54,042 nucleotides of DNA. It comes from Micromonospora lutea. Lineage in GTDB: Bacteria > Actinomycetota > Actinomycetes > Mycobacteriales > Micromonosporaceae. Location of the stretch: contig NZ_BOPB01000023.1 in the NCBI RefSeq assembly GCF_016863535.1, positions 1 to 54,042 on the forward strand. Direction: 5' to 3'. The notes under the pieces are model-generated. The model made no database searches. It was not told the DNA's origin and was given only the letters and a program-made list of their open reading frames with translations. Position 1 is the first letter of the stretch. Each line of letters starts with the position of its first letter. Both the position numbers and the translations under genes were made by a program. Shown piece after piece: positions 13,852 through 22,268 of the stretch.

Positions 13852-16206
13852 TCAACCCTTGATGGTCCAGCGCTGTTTGGTGACCCACTCGGCGCCCAGT
13901 CTGACCGCCAGTTCCCGCCACTCGATCACCAGGAAGTCCGCGCCGGGAGTCCGCACCGGTTGGGTCAGTTCCAGCATGGCGAAGTGGTTCGGCTGGTCGT
14001 GCTCCAACTCGTGGTGACTGACCCCGGTGCTGCCACAACCGGAGACGATCAGTGGCCGGGCCACTCTGCTGACGTCGTCCTGCGGCACCCGTACCAGCGT
14101 CTCCCGCAGCTGTGGCTTGTGTTTGTGCCCGTGCAGCAGCAGCGAGAATCCGAGCCGTTCCAGGCGTTGTTCCACGAAGCCGGCGTCGCGGACGGTGGAC
14201 AGGTCGAGGACGACCGAGTCCCCCCGGCGGGGCTCCAGCGGCTCCGGGAAGGGATGCAGGTGATGGTGCATGACCGCCACGCGTACGTTGTCTGGTGGTT
14301 CCTGTTCGAGCAGGTCCTTGACGATGTCGAGCTGGCGTTTTCCGATGTAACCGTAGTGGTTCTGGTCATCCTCGAAGATGCAGGAGTTCAGCCCGACGAA
14401 GGTCATCGTCCGGTCGGTGCGGCGGTAGATTATCTCTCTCGCCTCCGGCCGCCTACCCGAGGTCTTGAGGTCCCAGGTGATCCGTGGGAACACCTCGCGG
14501 AACAGTTCCTCCCCGTAGAACTGGTGCGCGAAGGTGAGATAGTTGTCGAACCTGTTGGCCCTGTTGGACTTGGTCTGGAGCCAATCAATGTCATGGTTGC
14601 CGGGGACAAGAACGACCTGGCTATGGTCCATTCCGATGTTTTCGCACAGCTCCGTGAGGAACTGGTTCACCAGTTCGAATTCGGCTTGCCGTCCGGTGTA
14701 GGTGGAATCGCCGGAGACGACAAGAACGGCATCCGACGCGGCGCAACCGGAACGCTTCAGCGCGGCGTGGAACTCGCGGTTGAGCTCCACGCTCAGCCGG
14801 TCGGAGTTCTCGCTGTCGACGAAGCGGTGCAGGTCGATCTGCTTGTCGCCCTCTGAAATCGTACCGAAGTGCACATCGGAGATGTGGAAGATCATCCGGT
14901 GTGGGAAATCGGGAACCGACGTCTCCGAAGTCCGTTCGGTCACGGTCACCGACGGCTGGTTCTTGGCCTCCTCGACGAGCCAGCGAGCAAAACGGTCCGC
15001 GTCTGTCAGGGTCAGACCGTGCGCATCCAGCATGAGGATCTGATCGGCGGTCGACTCCAGATGAAGTCGTTCGGCGCCGTAGCGCACCGCCGCACGTCCG
15101 AACCGGTAGGCCGCCTCCACGTCACCCAGGACGAAGTGCGCCTCGGCGCGTACCAGGTTCGCCCACGAGTCGGTCTCCTGGCCGGGGCGTTCGTCGATCT
15201 CGCTGAGCAACTGCCGGTACCGCGCCAGGGCTGGCCCGGGATTGTCCGGCTCGGCGATGGCCATCATGCCCGCGCAGGCGACCGCCAGGTAGAGCGAGGT
15301 GGGCGACAGTGTCGCGCCCTGCTGGTAGAGCCGCAGCGCCTCGGGATAGCGGCCCTGCCGTTTGAGCGCGCCGCCAAGCATGCCGAGTGTTTCCGGGTCC
15401 GACGGGTTCAATTCGTACGCCCGGGTCAACGCTGCCTCCGCCGCGTCGAGCCGGTTCAACTTGCGTAGGTAGAAGCCACGTTGCCGGTGCACCTCCCAGT
15501 CGCCGTCGGCTTCTGGGAAGGCGGCGTCGAGGACCTGGATCGCGCTGGCGTAGTCGCCCTCGACGGCCAGTCGGTAGCTCAGCGACAGCAGCGCCCCGGT
15601 CGGCAAATCACCCGACTGCCGAGCCCAGTGCCAGACAGCGAGCAGTTGCTCGATGTTGCGACTCCGTTCGATCTTGTGGTGCAGTTCCTGCTCGAAGGCG
15701 ATCCGGTCGGTCTGGGGGCTGAAGTTCAGGCCGAGGTCGGCCAGGGCGTCGCGCACCGGATTGTGTACGTGCGGGCTGTCCGAGACCAGTGCTTCGCGGT
15801 AGGCGAAACGGAAACGGGGATCCTGGTCGAACTGCGGGCTGTAGAACAGCACACGTTGACTTCTCAGGTCGAAGGGCAGTTCGGTGCCGTGCACCGCGAC
15901 CAGAATGGTCTTGCCTGGTGAGATGGCCTGCCGGACGCCCAACTCGTAGTAGACGCTGCCGTTGGGCGAACTGATGTCGGCGACCACCACATCGGCGGCC
16001 TGAAGGTGCCGGAACGCCTGGTTGACAATGGTGCCCGGCTCGGTGATCTCGTCGGCACGGGACACCGCCCAGCCGGCGTCCTGGGCGACCGGCCGCAGGA
16101 TCTGGTGATAGAAGCGGTCAAAGTCGTGGGTCGCGCCGGAAGGCAGTCGTTTCAGGCCGAACGGCATGATTACGAAGACCTTCTTGCTACCTGAGGTACT
16201 CGGCAT
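13852..16206 (-). CDS. NDT/TIR-like domain - TPR - calcineurin-type metallophosphoesterase fusion
   Basis: 784 residues, three modules. (1) Residues about 9-125: KVFVIMPFG, DFDRFYHQILRPV, ADVVVADISSPNGSVYYELG with Glu88; this is the Rossmann-like fold shared by nucleoside deoxyribosyltransferases and TIR-like conflict proteins. (2) About 190-415: helical repeats of TPR type (for example DAAEAALTRAYELNPSDPET). (3) About 436-700: a calcineurin-like phosphoesterase with all five metal motifs, SDVHFG (Asp444, His446), SGD (499-500), GNHD (536-539), HHH (647-649) and GHKH (693-696). No signal peptide is seen. The ATG at 16206 has GGATC upstream. G+C is visibly lower than in neighbours (34 of 60 at 14521-14580). 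Known parts suggest sensing or making a nucleotide signal and hydrolysing a phosphoester; the role of the whole is unknown. Confidence 0.8.
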   Translation of the reverse strand: MPSTSGSKKVFVIMPFGLKRLPSGATHDFDRFYHQILRPVAQDAGWAVSRADEITEPGTIVNQAFRHLQAADVVVADISSPNGSVYYELGVRQAISPGKTILVAVHGTELPFDLRSQRVLFYSPQFDQDPRFRFAYREALVSDSPHVHNPVRDALADLGLNFSPQTDRIAFEQELHHKIERSRNIEQLLAVWHWARQSGDLPTGALLSLSYRLAVEGDYASAIQVLDAAFPEADGDWEVHRQRGFYLRKLNRLDAAEAALTRAYELNPSDPETLGMLGGALKRQGRYPEALRLYQQGATLSPTSLYLAVACAGMMAIAEPDNPGPALARYRQLLSEIDERPGQETDSWANLVRAEAHFVLGDVEAAYRFGRAAVRYGAERLHLESTADQILMLDAHGLTLTDADRFARWLVEEAKNQPSVTVTERTSETSVPDFPHRMIFHISDVHFGTISEGDKQIDLHRFVDSENSDRLSVELNREFHAALKRSGCAASDAVLVVSGDSTYTGRQAEFELVNQFLTELCENIGMDHSQVVLVPGNHDIDWLQTKSNRANRFDNYLTFAHQFYGEELFREVFPRITWDLKTSGRRPEAREIIYRRTDRTMTFVGLNSCIFEDDQNHYGYIGKRQLDIVKDLLEQEPPDNVRVAVMHHHLHPFPEPLEPRRGDSVVLDLSTVRDAGFVEQRLERLGFSLLLHGHKHKPQLRETLVRVPQDDVSRVARPLIVSGCGSTGVSHHELEHDQPNHFAMLELTQPVRTPGADFLVIEWRELAVRLGAEWVTKQRWTIKG

Positions 16207-16439
16207 CAATGATCCGATCCTGCTGGTCCGCGAGGCTCTCGGAGAGGCTCTTGCCATCGGGCCCGAATCAGGCCCACCGACTCGGTGAGATCACGATATT
16301 CGTGACCACGCCGACAGGGAAGAAGGCAATGGGTCCAGACCCCACGAGACCTTCCGCAGGGTGGCGGGATGCGTGCAGCAGGGGTGGACCTGGACGCCGG
16401 TCCGCGCCCTCAACGACGACGGTCGGAGGGGCGAAATTG

Positions 16440-16477
16440 ACAGAGCCGCTCCCCGGCAATCGGGCGAACGGCTCTGT
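16440..16477 (-). terminator. hairpin after tRNA-Arg
   Basis: ACAGAGCCG (16440-16448) pairs with CGGCTCTGT (16469-16477). It lies 13 bases beyond the tRNA 3' end on the minus strand and is preceded by a pyrimidine-rich stretch; probably ends the tRNA transcript. Confidence 0.65.
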
Positions 16478-16490
16478 TACGAAGAAGAAG

Positions 16491-16562
16491 TGCCCCCGGC
16501 AGGATTCGAACCTGCGCCCCCGCCTCCGGAGGGCGGTGCTCTATCCCCTGAGCTACGGGGGC
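16491..16562 (-). tRNA. tRNA-Arg (anticodon CCG)
   Basis: Read on the minus strand the 72 bases fold as a full cloverleaf: acceptor GCCCCCG with CGGGGGC and discriminator A, D-arm GCTC/GAGC, anticodon stem CCGCC/GGCGG with loop CTCCGGA giving anticodon CCG (reads CGG, a heavily used codon here), and T-arm GCAGG-TTCGAAT-CCTGC. CCA is not encoded. The 3' end points toward the lower-GC fusion gene, the usual orientation for islands inserted at tRNA 3' ends, but I saw no second copy of the tRNA end within the window. Confidence 0.96.
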
Positions 16563-16578
16563 TCAGCGCGACTGGTGA

Positions 16579-16584
16579 AGACTA
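16579..16584 (-). promoter_or_regulatory. candidate -10 box of tRNA-Arg
   Basis: On the minus strand this reads TAGTCT, a TANNNT box 16 bases before the mature tRNA 5' end. No clear -35. Confidence 0.4.
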
Positions 16585-16717
16585 GCAAACCCCGCACCCG
16601 ATCGCCGAATCGGTATCGGTGCGTCGCGGACGGCTGCCGACGCACCTGGACGGAGCCGGCCGCGTCGCTGACGGGTCGGTTCCGTCGGGCCCGACCGGCG
16701 ATTGCCGGCAGTCCGGC

Positions 16718-17410
16718 TCAGGCGGCGATCGCGCGTCCGCAGCTGGGCAGCGGGTGCGGCACGATCCGCCGGGGAAGTCGACGCGGCCATTCGTTGCGGG
16801 CCCAGGAGCCGTCCACGATCAGGTGCACGGTGCGCTGCTCCGCACCGCTGAGTCGGTACAGGAACTCCCGGGGCAGCGGTGGGTCGACCGACGGCGTGAT
16901 GACCATGAACCGGACCCGTCCCCGCGAGGAGACCGCCGAGATGACGTCGGCGGCCGGCATGGTGCCCCGCAGACGGACCCGACCGACCCAGTAGACCTCG
17001 GCCAGGTGTTCCTGGGCGGCCCGGGTGATCGCCGGGTATTCGCTGCGTACCCAACGTTCGACCGCGCCGACGCAGAGGCCGCAGGCCCGCTCGCGGGGCT
17101 CGCGCGGACCCAGCCCCCAGGCCCGCAGGTACGCCCCGACCACTCCCACGTCCAGGGTCAGACCGAACTGCTGCTGGATGAGCGCGTGCAGGCTCTGGCG
17201 GGTCCACAGCTCCTCGTCCAAGCCGAACGCGTCGGGGTGAACGCCCCGGAGGGCGTCGATCAGTTCCAGCTCCTGTTCACGGCTGAGTGTTCCCGGCTCA
17301 CCCTGCCGCTGTCCGCGACGGACGGCTGCCACCGCTCCGTCACCGCCGATGGTGTGGCGTCGGCACCAGCTGGTGACCGAACGCCGCGCGTCTCTGAGTG
17401 CAACCCCCAC
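16718..17410 (-). CDS. IS630-type transposase-derived helix-turn-helix protein (probably inactive)
   Basis: 230 residues. The N-terminal two thirds resemble IS630-family transposases: a helix-turn-helix (SVTSWCRRHTIGGDGAVAAV), a linker with SREQELELIDALRG, and a winged-helix SLHALIQQQFGLTLDVGVVGAYLRAWGL-like stretch near 85-113. The C-terminal part keeps the second strand VHLIVDGSWARN, comparable to the second catalytic Asp region, but the first motif (normally DE.G) reads YWVGRVRLRG and no third acidic motif is present. The catalytic triad is therefore broken and the protein is short. It is either a remnant or a domesticated DNA-binding protein. No terminal inverted repeats were found. Start GTG at 17410 is tentative. 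Confidence 0.6.
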   Translation of the reverse strand: MGVALRDARRSVTSWCRRHTIGGDGAVAAVRRGQRQGEPGTLSREQELELIDALRGVHPDAFGLDEELWTRQSLHALIQQQFGLTLDVGVVGAYLRAWGLGPREPRERACGLCVGAVERWVRSEYPAITRAAQEHLAEVYWVGRVRLRGTMPAADVISAVSSRGRVRFMVITPSVDPPLPREFLYRLSGAEQRTVHLIVDGSWARNEWPRRLPRRIVPHPLPSCGRAIAA

Positions 17411-17530
17411 GTCCGGACAACGAGTGCACTTCCCTCCAAGTAACCCCTAGAGGGAAAATCGGTCGTATGACCCCAAGGTGGGGCGCACTGTCCCGGTAGC
17501 CGGATAGGAGCCACGTACCGCCGACGCAGC

Positions 17531-17562
17531 GCCGCCCCGCTCGAAGTGACGAGCGGGGCGGC
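17531..17562 (-). terminator. hairpin terminator of the DUF3105-DUF305 operon
   Basis: Perfect 13-bp GC-rich stem (17531-17543 with 17550-17562) and a 6-base loop, 22 bases past the DUF305 stop codon on the minus strand. Confidence 0.75.
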
Positions 17563-17584
17563 GAGGAGCACGGGTACGAGCGGA

Positions 17585-18238
17585 TCAACCGTTGGCGAGC
17601 TCCAACCGCCGCATCTCGTTGATCTCCTTCTGCTGCGTCTGCTTCATGGCCTCGGCCATCCAGACCACCTCGGCCCGGTCGGAGACCTTCAACAGGCCGT
17701 CGGCCATGTGGACCCCGCCGAGGTGATGCTTGATCATCAGTTTGAGGAACAACTGGTCCACCGCGACACCCTGGGCCTCGTGCAGTTGGGTGATCTCGTC
17801 GCGGGTCGCCATGCCGGGCATCAGGCCGTCAGCTCCCACCGGCACGGCGTCGGGCATCCACTCCATCGCCGGTCGCGAACCGGTGGGCAGCAGCTCCCAC
17901 TCCTGCAACCAGCGCTGCATCTGGCCGATCTGAGCCTGCTGGGTCAGGGCCATGTCGTAGCCCATCTGCCGGATCGCCGGGTCCTGGCCCTTCGCGTACG
18001 CGATCATCGCCATCTCCACCGCCTGGGCGTGGTGGCGGGACATGTCCCGGGCGAAGCCGGCCTCGGCCGATTCTTCGCCCGGCGTCCGGGCCGACCACAG
18101 CGTCGCGGCTGTCCAGCCGAGGCCGAGCAGCAGCACCGCCGCCATGGCGAGGGTCAGATACCGCAGCAGGTGCGGCGAGCGACGCAACTCGGTGCCATTG
18201 TGCTCCGCCGCCGGTGCCTGCTGGGTCTCGGTCGACAC
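17585..18238 (-). CDS. DUF305 domain protein, membrane-anchored
   Basis: 217 residues: a short cytoplasmic tail, one membrane anchor at about 27-47 (LTLAMAAVLLLGLGWTAATL), then an extracytoplasmic ferritin-like four-helix DUF305 domain. The family histidine pairs are present in DMSRHHAQAVEMA (about 65-77) and MIKHHLGGVHMAD (about 165-177), with many Met residues, consistent with metal (often copper) binding in related proteins. GTG at 18238 is chosen because GGGTGG lies seven bases upstream; GTG at 18247 is possible. It starts one base after the upstream DUF3105 stop codon, so the two are co-transcribed and probably act together outside the membrane. Confidence 0.82.
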   Translation of the reverse strand: MSTETQQAPAAEHNGTELRRSPHLLRYLTLAMAAVLLLGLGWTAATLWSARTPGEESAEAGFARDMSRHHAQAVEMAMIAYAKGQDPAIRQMGYDMALTQQAQIGQMQRWLQEWELLPTGSRPAMEWMPDAVPVGADGLMPGMATRDEITQLHEAQGVAVDQLFLKLMIKHHLGGVHMADGLLKVSDRAEVVWMAEAMKQTQQKEINEMRRLELANG

Positions 18239-18239
18239 G

Positions 18240-19058
18240 TCAACCACCCGTCGGCGGAGCCAATTCGCGCGGCTCGGTGCCGGTGCCGGTGGTGTAGTTG
18301 CCGGAGGAGCAGGGCACACCCGGTTCGATCGAGGCGTTCTGCGCCAGCGTGGTGGCGAACTCCTTGATCCGCGGGTCGTCGGCGCTGTCGACCTTGAGCT
18401 GGTAACCCCACGCCTGCAGCGACACGGCGGCGTCCAGGCCCTCGTACGGGCTCATCAGCATGAAGTCGTTGCCCCGGATCACGCTGGCCAGCTTCTCGAC
18501 GTCGGCCGCGGGCAGGTCCGGGCGGTAGGTGAGCCAGACCGCGCCGTGCTCCATGCTGTGCACCGCGTGCTCGGCCGCGATCGGCGCGTCGTAGACGTCA
18601 CCGAGGCAGCGCTGCCAGGCATTGTTGTGCGCGCCACCGACCGGTGGGGCGTACTTGTATTCGATCTTGCCGGCCTGGTGCGACTCGTAGGTGAGGCTCT
18701 CCGGGTCGGTCTTGCGGTAGTTGACGATGCCATCGATGTCGGCCGCCTTGTCCTCCCAGGACTGGCTGCCCTTGAAGGTCGCCCACGCGCCGAACCCGAC
18801 GATCGACGCGGCGAGCACGCCGACGGCGACGAAGAGCGCGATCGGCCCCCACGACCGGCCCTGGCTGACCTTGACCGGAGTGATCGGCTTACGTGGCCCC
18901 TTGCCGCCCCCCGCGCGCTGGGCCGATCCGGACTTACTGGGGCCAGCCTTGGCGCCGGTCGCCTTGGCGCCGGCGGCCGGCCGGCCCGCCGCCGGCTTCT
19001 TGCCGGTGCTGACCACTGTCGGGCGGCGCTCCGGGCCGCTCGGGGTGCTGATACTCAT
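18240..19058 (-). CDS. DUF3105 domain protein, membrane-anchored
   Basis: 272 residues. N-terminal about 65 residues are low-complexity Ala/Gly/Lys-rich, followed by a single membrane helix (about 70-94) and an extracytoplasmic DUF3105 domain with its most conserved stretch HSMEHGAVWLTYRP near residues 170-183. The His/Met/Glu cluster and the paired DUF305 gene suggest a metal-related surface role, but no function is established. The ATG at 19058 has no strong Shine-Dalgarno. It is divergent from argS across 100 bases, and first in its operon. Confidence 0.85.
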   Translation of the reverse strand: MSISTPSGPERRPTVVSTGKKPAAGRPAAGAKATGAKAGPSKSGSAQRAGGGKGPRKPITPVKVSQGRSWGPIALFVAVGVLAASIVGFGAWATFKGSQSWEDKAADIDGIVNYRKTDPESLTYESHQAGKIEYKYAPPVGGAHNNAWQRCLGDVYDAPIAAEHAVHSMEHGAVWLTYRPDLPAADVEKLASVIRGNDFMLMSPYEGLDAAVSLQAWGYQLKVDSADDPRIKEFATTLAQNASIEPGVPCSSGNYTTGTGTEPRELAPPTGG

Positions 19059-19146
19059 CGTGCCTCGTCAGGTCGGTCGGTCAGGGGGACTGGCGGGCTG
19101 AGTTCGGATGCTGGGTCGCCGCCGCGGGGACCGAGTCTACCCCCGA

Positions 19147-19152
19147 TAACAT
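19147..19152 (+). promoter_or_regulatory. candidate -10 box of argS
   Basis: TAACAT ends 6 bases before the argS GTG, placing the transcript start at the initiation codon (leaderless). Confidence 0.5.
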
Positions 19153-19158
19153 GGATCG

Positions 19159-20823
19159 GTGACTCCTGCAGAACTCGCCGACGCCGTCCTCGCCGCCGCT
19201 CACGCCGTCTTCGCCGACCGGGAGCTGGACCGGTCCGCCCTGCCGGAGCACACCACGGTCGAGCGTCCCCGCAACCCCGAGCACGGCGACTACGCCGCCA
19301 CGCTGGCGCTTCAGCTCAGCAAGAAGGTCGGCCTGCCGCCGCGGGAGCTGGCCGCCGCGTTGGCCGCCCGGCTGGCCAGCACGTCGGGGATCAAGTCCGT
19401 CGAGATCGCCGGCCCGGGCTTCCTCAACATCCGGCTCGACGCCGCCGCCGCGGGACAGCTCGCCCGCTCGATCGTCGAGGCCGGCGAGGAGTACGGCCGC
19501 AGTGACCGGCTCGCCGGTCTGAAGGTCAACCTGGAGTTCGTCTCGGCCAATCCGACCGGTCCGGTGCACATCGGTGGCGTCCGCTGGGCCGCGGTCGGTG
19601 ACGCGTTGAGCCGACTGCTGCGCGCGACCGGCGCCGAGGTCGGCACCGAGTACTACTTCAACGACGCCGGCTCGCAGATCGACCGCTTCGCCCGGTCGCT
19701 GCTCGCCGCCGCCCGGGGCGAGCCGGCGCCGGAGGACGGCTACGGCGGGGCGTACATCGCCGAGATCGCCGAGCAGGTCGTGGCTCGGCGCCCGGACGTG
19801 CTGGCCCTGGACGACGCCGCCGCCCAGGAGGTCTTCCGGGTCGAGGGCGTGGCGTTGATGTTCATCGAAATCAAGTCCTCGCTGCGTGACTTCGGGGTCG
19901 AGTTCGACACCTACTTCAACGAGAAGGACCTGCACGACCGGGGTGAGCTGGAGCACGCCCTGACCCGGCTGCGCGAGCAGGGCCACGTCTTCGAGTCCGA
20001 GGGCGCCACCTGGCTGCGGACCACCGACTTCGGTGACGACAAGGACCGTGTGCTGCGCAAGTCCAACGGCGAGTGGACCTACTTCGCCGCCGACTGCGCC
20101 TACTACCTCGACAAGCGGGAACGCGGCTTCGACCGCGTCGTGATCATGCTCGGGGCGGACCACCACGGCTACGTCGGCCGGATGAAGGCGATGGCGTCCT
20201 GCTTCGGCGACGACCCCGAGCGCACGTTGGAGATCCTCATCGGCCAGTTGGTGAACCTGGTCCGTGACGGTGCTCCGCTGCGGATGAGCAAGCGGGCCGG
20301 CACCGTGGTCACGCTTGAGGATCTGGTCGACGCGATCGGGGTGGATGCCTCCCGGTACGCGCTGGCCCGGTACTCCAGCGACTCGCCGATCGACATCGAC
20401 ATCGAGTTGTGGACCCGTGCCACCCGGGACAACCCCGTCTACTACGTGCAGTACGTGGCGGCCCGCACGGCCAGCGTCGGCCGCAACGCCGCCGAGGTCG
20501 GCCTGGTCCGGGGCGACGCCGCGACGTTCCGGCCCGAGCTGCTCGACCACGAGAAGGAGAACGAGCTGCTCAAGGCGCTCGCCGAGTTCCCCGCCGTGGT
20601 GGCCGCCGCCGCCGAGCTGCGCGAGCCGCACCGGGTGGCCCGCTTCCTGGAGGACCTGGCCGGGGCGTACCACCGGTTCTACGACAACTGCCGGATCCTG
20701 CCCCGGGGCGACGAGGCGGTCACCGATCTGCACCGGGCGCGACTCTGGCTCAACGACGCCACCCGGGTGGTCATCGCCAACGGGCTGCGCCTGCTCGGCG
20801 TCTCGGCGCCGGAGCGGATGTAA
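19159..20823 (+). CDS. argS: arginyl-tRNA synthetase
   Basis: 554-residue class Ia aminoacyl-tRNA synthetase that charges tRNA-Arg in the cytoplasm. Seen: the N-terminal additional domain ending near GPGFLNIRL, the HIGH-type motif as NPTGPVHIGGVRWAAVGD (about 130-147), the catalytic-domain stretch YYFNDAGSQIDRF, and the KMSKS counterpart as RMSKRAGTVV (about 375-384), an accepted ArgRS variant. The C-terminal anticodon-binding domain ends LGVSAPERM. Length is normal. GTG start with a TANNNT box just upstream suggests a leaderless mRNA. tRNA-Arg(CCG), one of its substrates, lies 2.6 kb away. It is followed by lysA after 59 bases. Confidence 0.97.
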   Translation: MTPAELADAVLAAAHAVFADRELDRSALPEHTTVERPRNPEHGDYAATLALQLSKKVGLPPRELAAALAARLASTSGIKSVEIAGPGFLNIRLDAAAAGQLARSIVEAGEEYGRSDRLAGLKVNLEFVSANPTGPVHIGGVRWAAVGDALSRLLRATGAEVGTEYYFNDAGSQIDRFARSLLAAARGEPAPEDGYGGAYIAEIAEQVVARRPDVLALDDAAAQEVFRVEGVALMFIEIKSSLRDFGVEFDTYFNEKDLHDRGELEHALTRLREQGHVFESEGATWLRTTDFGDDKDRVLRKSNGEWTYFAADCAYYLDKRERGFDRVVIMLGADHHGYVGRMKAMASCFGDDPERTLEILIGQLVNLVRDGAPLRMSKRAGTVVTLEDLVDAIGVDASRYALARYSSDSPIDIDIELWTRATRDNPVYYVQYVAARTASVGRNAAEVGLVRGDAATFRPELLDHEKENELLKALAEFPAVVAAAAELREPHRVARFLEDLAGAYHRFYDNCRILPRGDEAVTDLHRARLWLNDATRVVIANGLRLLGVSAPERM

Positions 20824-20882
20824 CGCATGCGAGCGCGAGGAGTGAGCGTGCGAGCCATGCGGTCGCCAAGCGGAGGTCAGGG

Positions 20883-22268
20883 ATGAGGGCTCACGAGGCA
20901 GGCGCGCTGCACGGCGACATCGGTAGCCGGGGGCCGGCCTGGCTGCGTCCCCCGGCCGACGTCAACGCCCTGGTGCCGCAGCTGTGGCCGGGCAACACCG
21001 CGCGTGGGGCGGACGGCGCGCTGACCGTCGCGGGCCTGGACGTACGTGACATCGCCGCCGAGTTCGGCACGCCGCTGTACGTCCTGGACGAGGACGACCT
21101 GCGGGCGCGCTGCCGGGCCTTCCGGGACGCCTTCTCCGCCGACGACGTGTACTACGCGGGCAAGGCGTTCCTCTGTCGCGCGGTGGTACGCATGATCGCG
21201 GAGGAGGGCCTCTTCCTCGACGTGTGCAGCGGCGGTGAACTGGCCGTGGCGCTGGCCGCCGGAATGCCGCCGGAACGGATCGGCTTCCACGGCAACAACA
21301 AGTCGGTGGCCGAGCTGAGCCGGGCCCTGGAGGCCGGAGTCGGGCGGATCATCGTCGACTCCTTCACCGAACTCGATCGACTCACCGCGCTGGCCCGCGA
21401 GCGGGGCGTCCGGCCCGGGGTCCTGATCCGGGTCACCGTGGGTGTGGAGGCGCACACCCACGAGTTCATCGCCACCGCACACGAGGACCAGAAGTTCGGT
21501 TTCTCCCTCGCGGGTGGCTCGGCTCTGGCCGCCGCGCTGCGCGTGCTCGACGAGGGCGTACTGGAGTTGCGCGGCCTGCACTCGCACATCGGTTCGCAGA
21601 TCTTCGACACCAGCGGCTTCGAGGTCTCCGCCCGACGGGTGCTCACCCTCCAGGCGCAGATCCGCGACGCGCGTGGTGTGCAGCTGCCCGAGCTGGACCT
21701 GGGTGGTGGGTTCGGTATCGCGTACACCTCGCAGGACGATCCCGCCGTCCCCCAGGACCTGGCGGACCGACTGCGCAAGATCGTGGAGTTCGAGTGCGCG
21801 GCGGAGCGGCTGGCGGTTCCGCGCCTGTCCGTCGAGCCGGGCCGGGCGATCGTCGGCCCGGCCGTGTTCACGCTCTACGAGGTGGGTACGGTCAAGGACG
21901 TCGACGGCATCCGGACGTACGTCAGCGTCGACGGCGGGATGAGCGACAACATCCGTACCGCCCTGTACGACGCGTCGTACTCGGCGACTCTGGCCTCCCG
22001 GGCGAGCGCCGCCGGACCGTTGCTCGCCCGCGTGGTGGGAAAGCACTGTGAGTCCGGGGACATCGTGGTGAAGGATGAATTCCTGCCCGCCGACGTGCAG
22101 CCCGGAGATCTTGTCGCGGTGCCCGGAACGGGGGCGTACTGCCGCAGCATGGCCAGCAACTACAACCACGTGCCCCGGCCCGGCGTGGTCGCGGTTCGCA
22201 ACGGCCGGGCCCGGCTGATCGTTCGACCGGAGACCGAAGAGGACCTGCTCGCTTTGGATGTGGGATGA
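20883..22268 (+). CDS. lysA: diaminopimelate decarboxylase
   Basis: 461-residue PLP-dependent fold III decarboxylase, last step of lysine synthesis (meso-diaminopimelate to L-lysine). The PLP lysine is Lys94 in YYAGKAFLC; phosphate-binding LHSHIGSQIF, LDLGGGFGIAY, SVEPGRAIVG and the inter-subunit Cys motif KHCESGD are all present. ATG at 20883 has GGAGG 8 bases upstream; earlier in-frame codons lie within argS. The 59-base gap from argS contains a GCGAGCGCGAGGAGTGAGCG stretch resembling a dispersed repeat. Its stop overlaps the hom start (ATGA), so lysA and hom are co-translated. Confidence 0.96.
   Translation: MRAHEAGALHGDIGSRGPAWLRPPADVNALVPQLWPGNTARGADGALTVAGLDVRDIAAEFGTPLYVLDEDDLRARCRAFRDAFSADDVYYAGKAFLCRAVVRMIAEEGLFLDVCSGGELAVALAAGMPPERIGFHGNNKSVAELSRALEAGVGRIIVDSFTELDRLTALARERGVRPGVLIRVTVGVEAHTHEFIATAHEDQKFGFSLAGGSALAAALRVLDEGVLELRGLHSHIGSQIFDTSGFEVSARRVLTLQAQIRDARGVQLPELDLGGGFGIAYTSQDDPAVPQDLADRLRKIVEFECAAERLAVPRLSVEPGRAIVGPAVFTLYEVGTVKDVDGIRTYVSVDGGMSDNIRTALYDASYSATLASRASAAGPLLARVVGKHCESGDIVVKDEFLPADVQPGDLVAVPGTGAYCRSMASNYNHVPRPGVVAVRNGRARLIVRPETEEDLLALDVG

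Noticed and set aside
16491..16562. tRNA-Arg as a proven att site
   Set aside because: No integrase and no duplicate of the tRNA 3' end were found in the window, so no attachment site is annotated.
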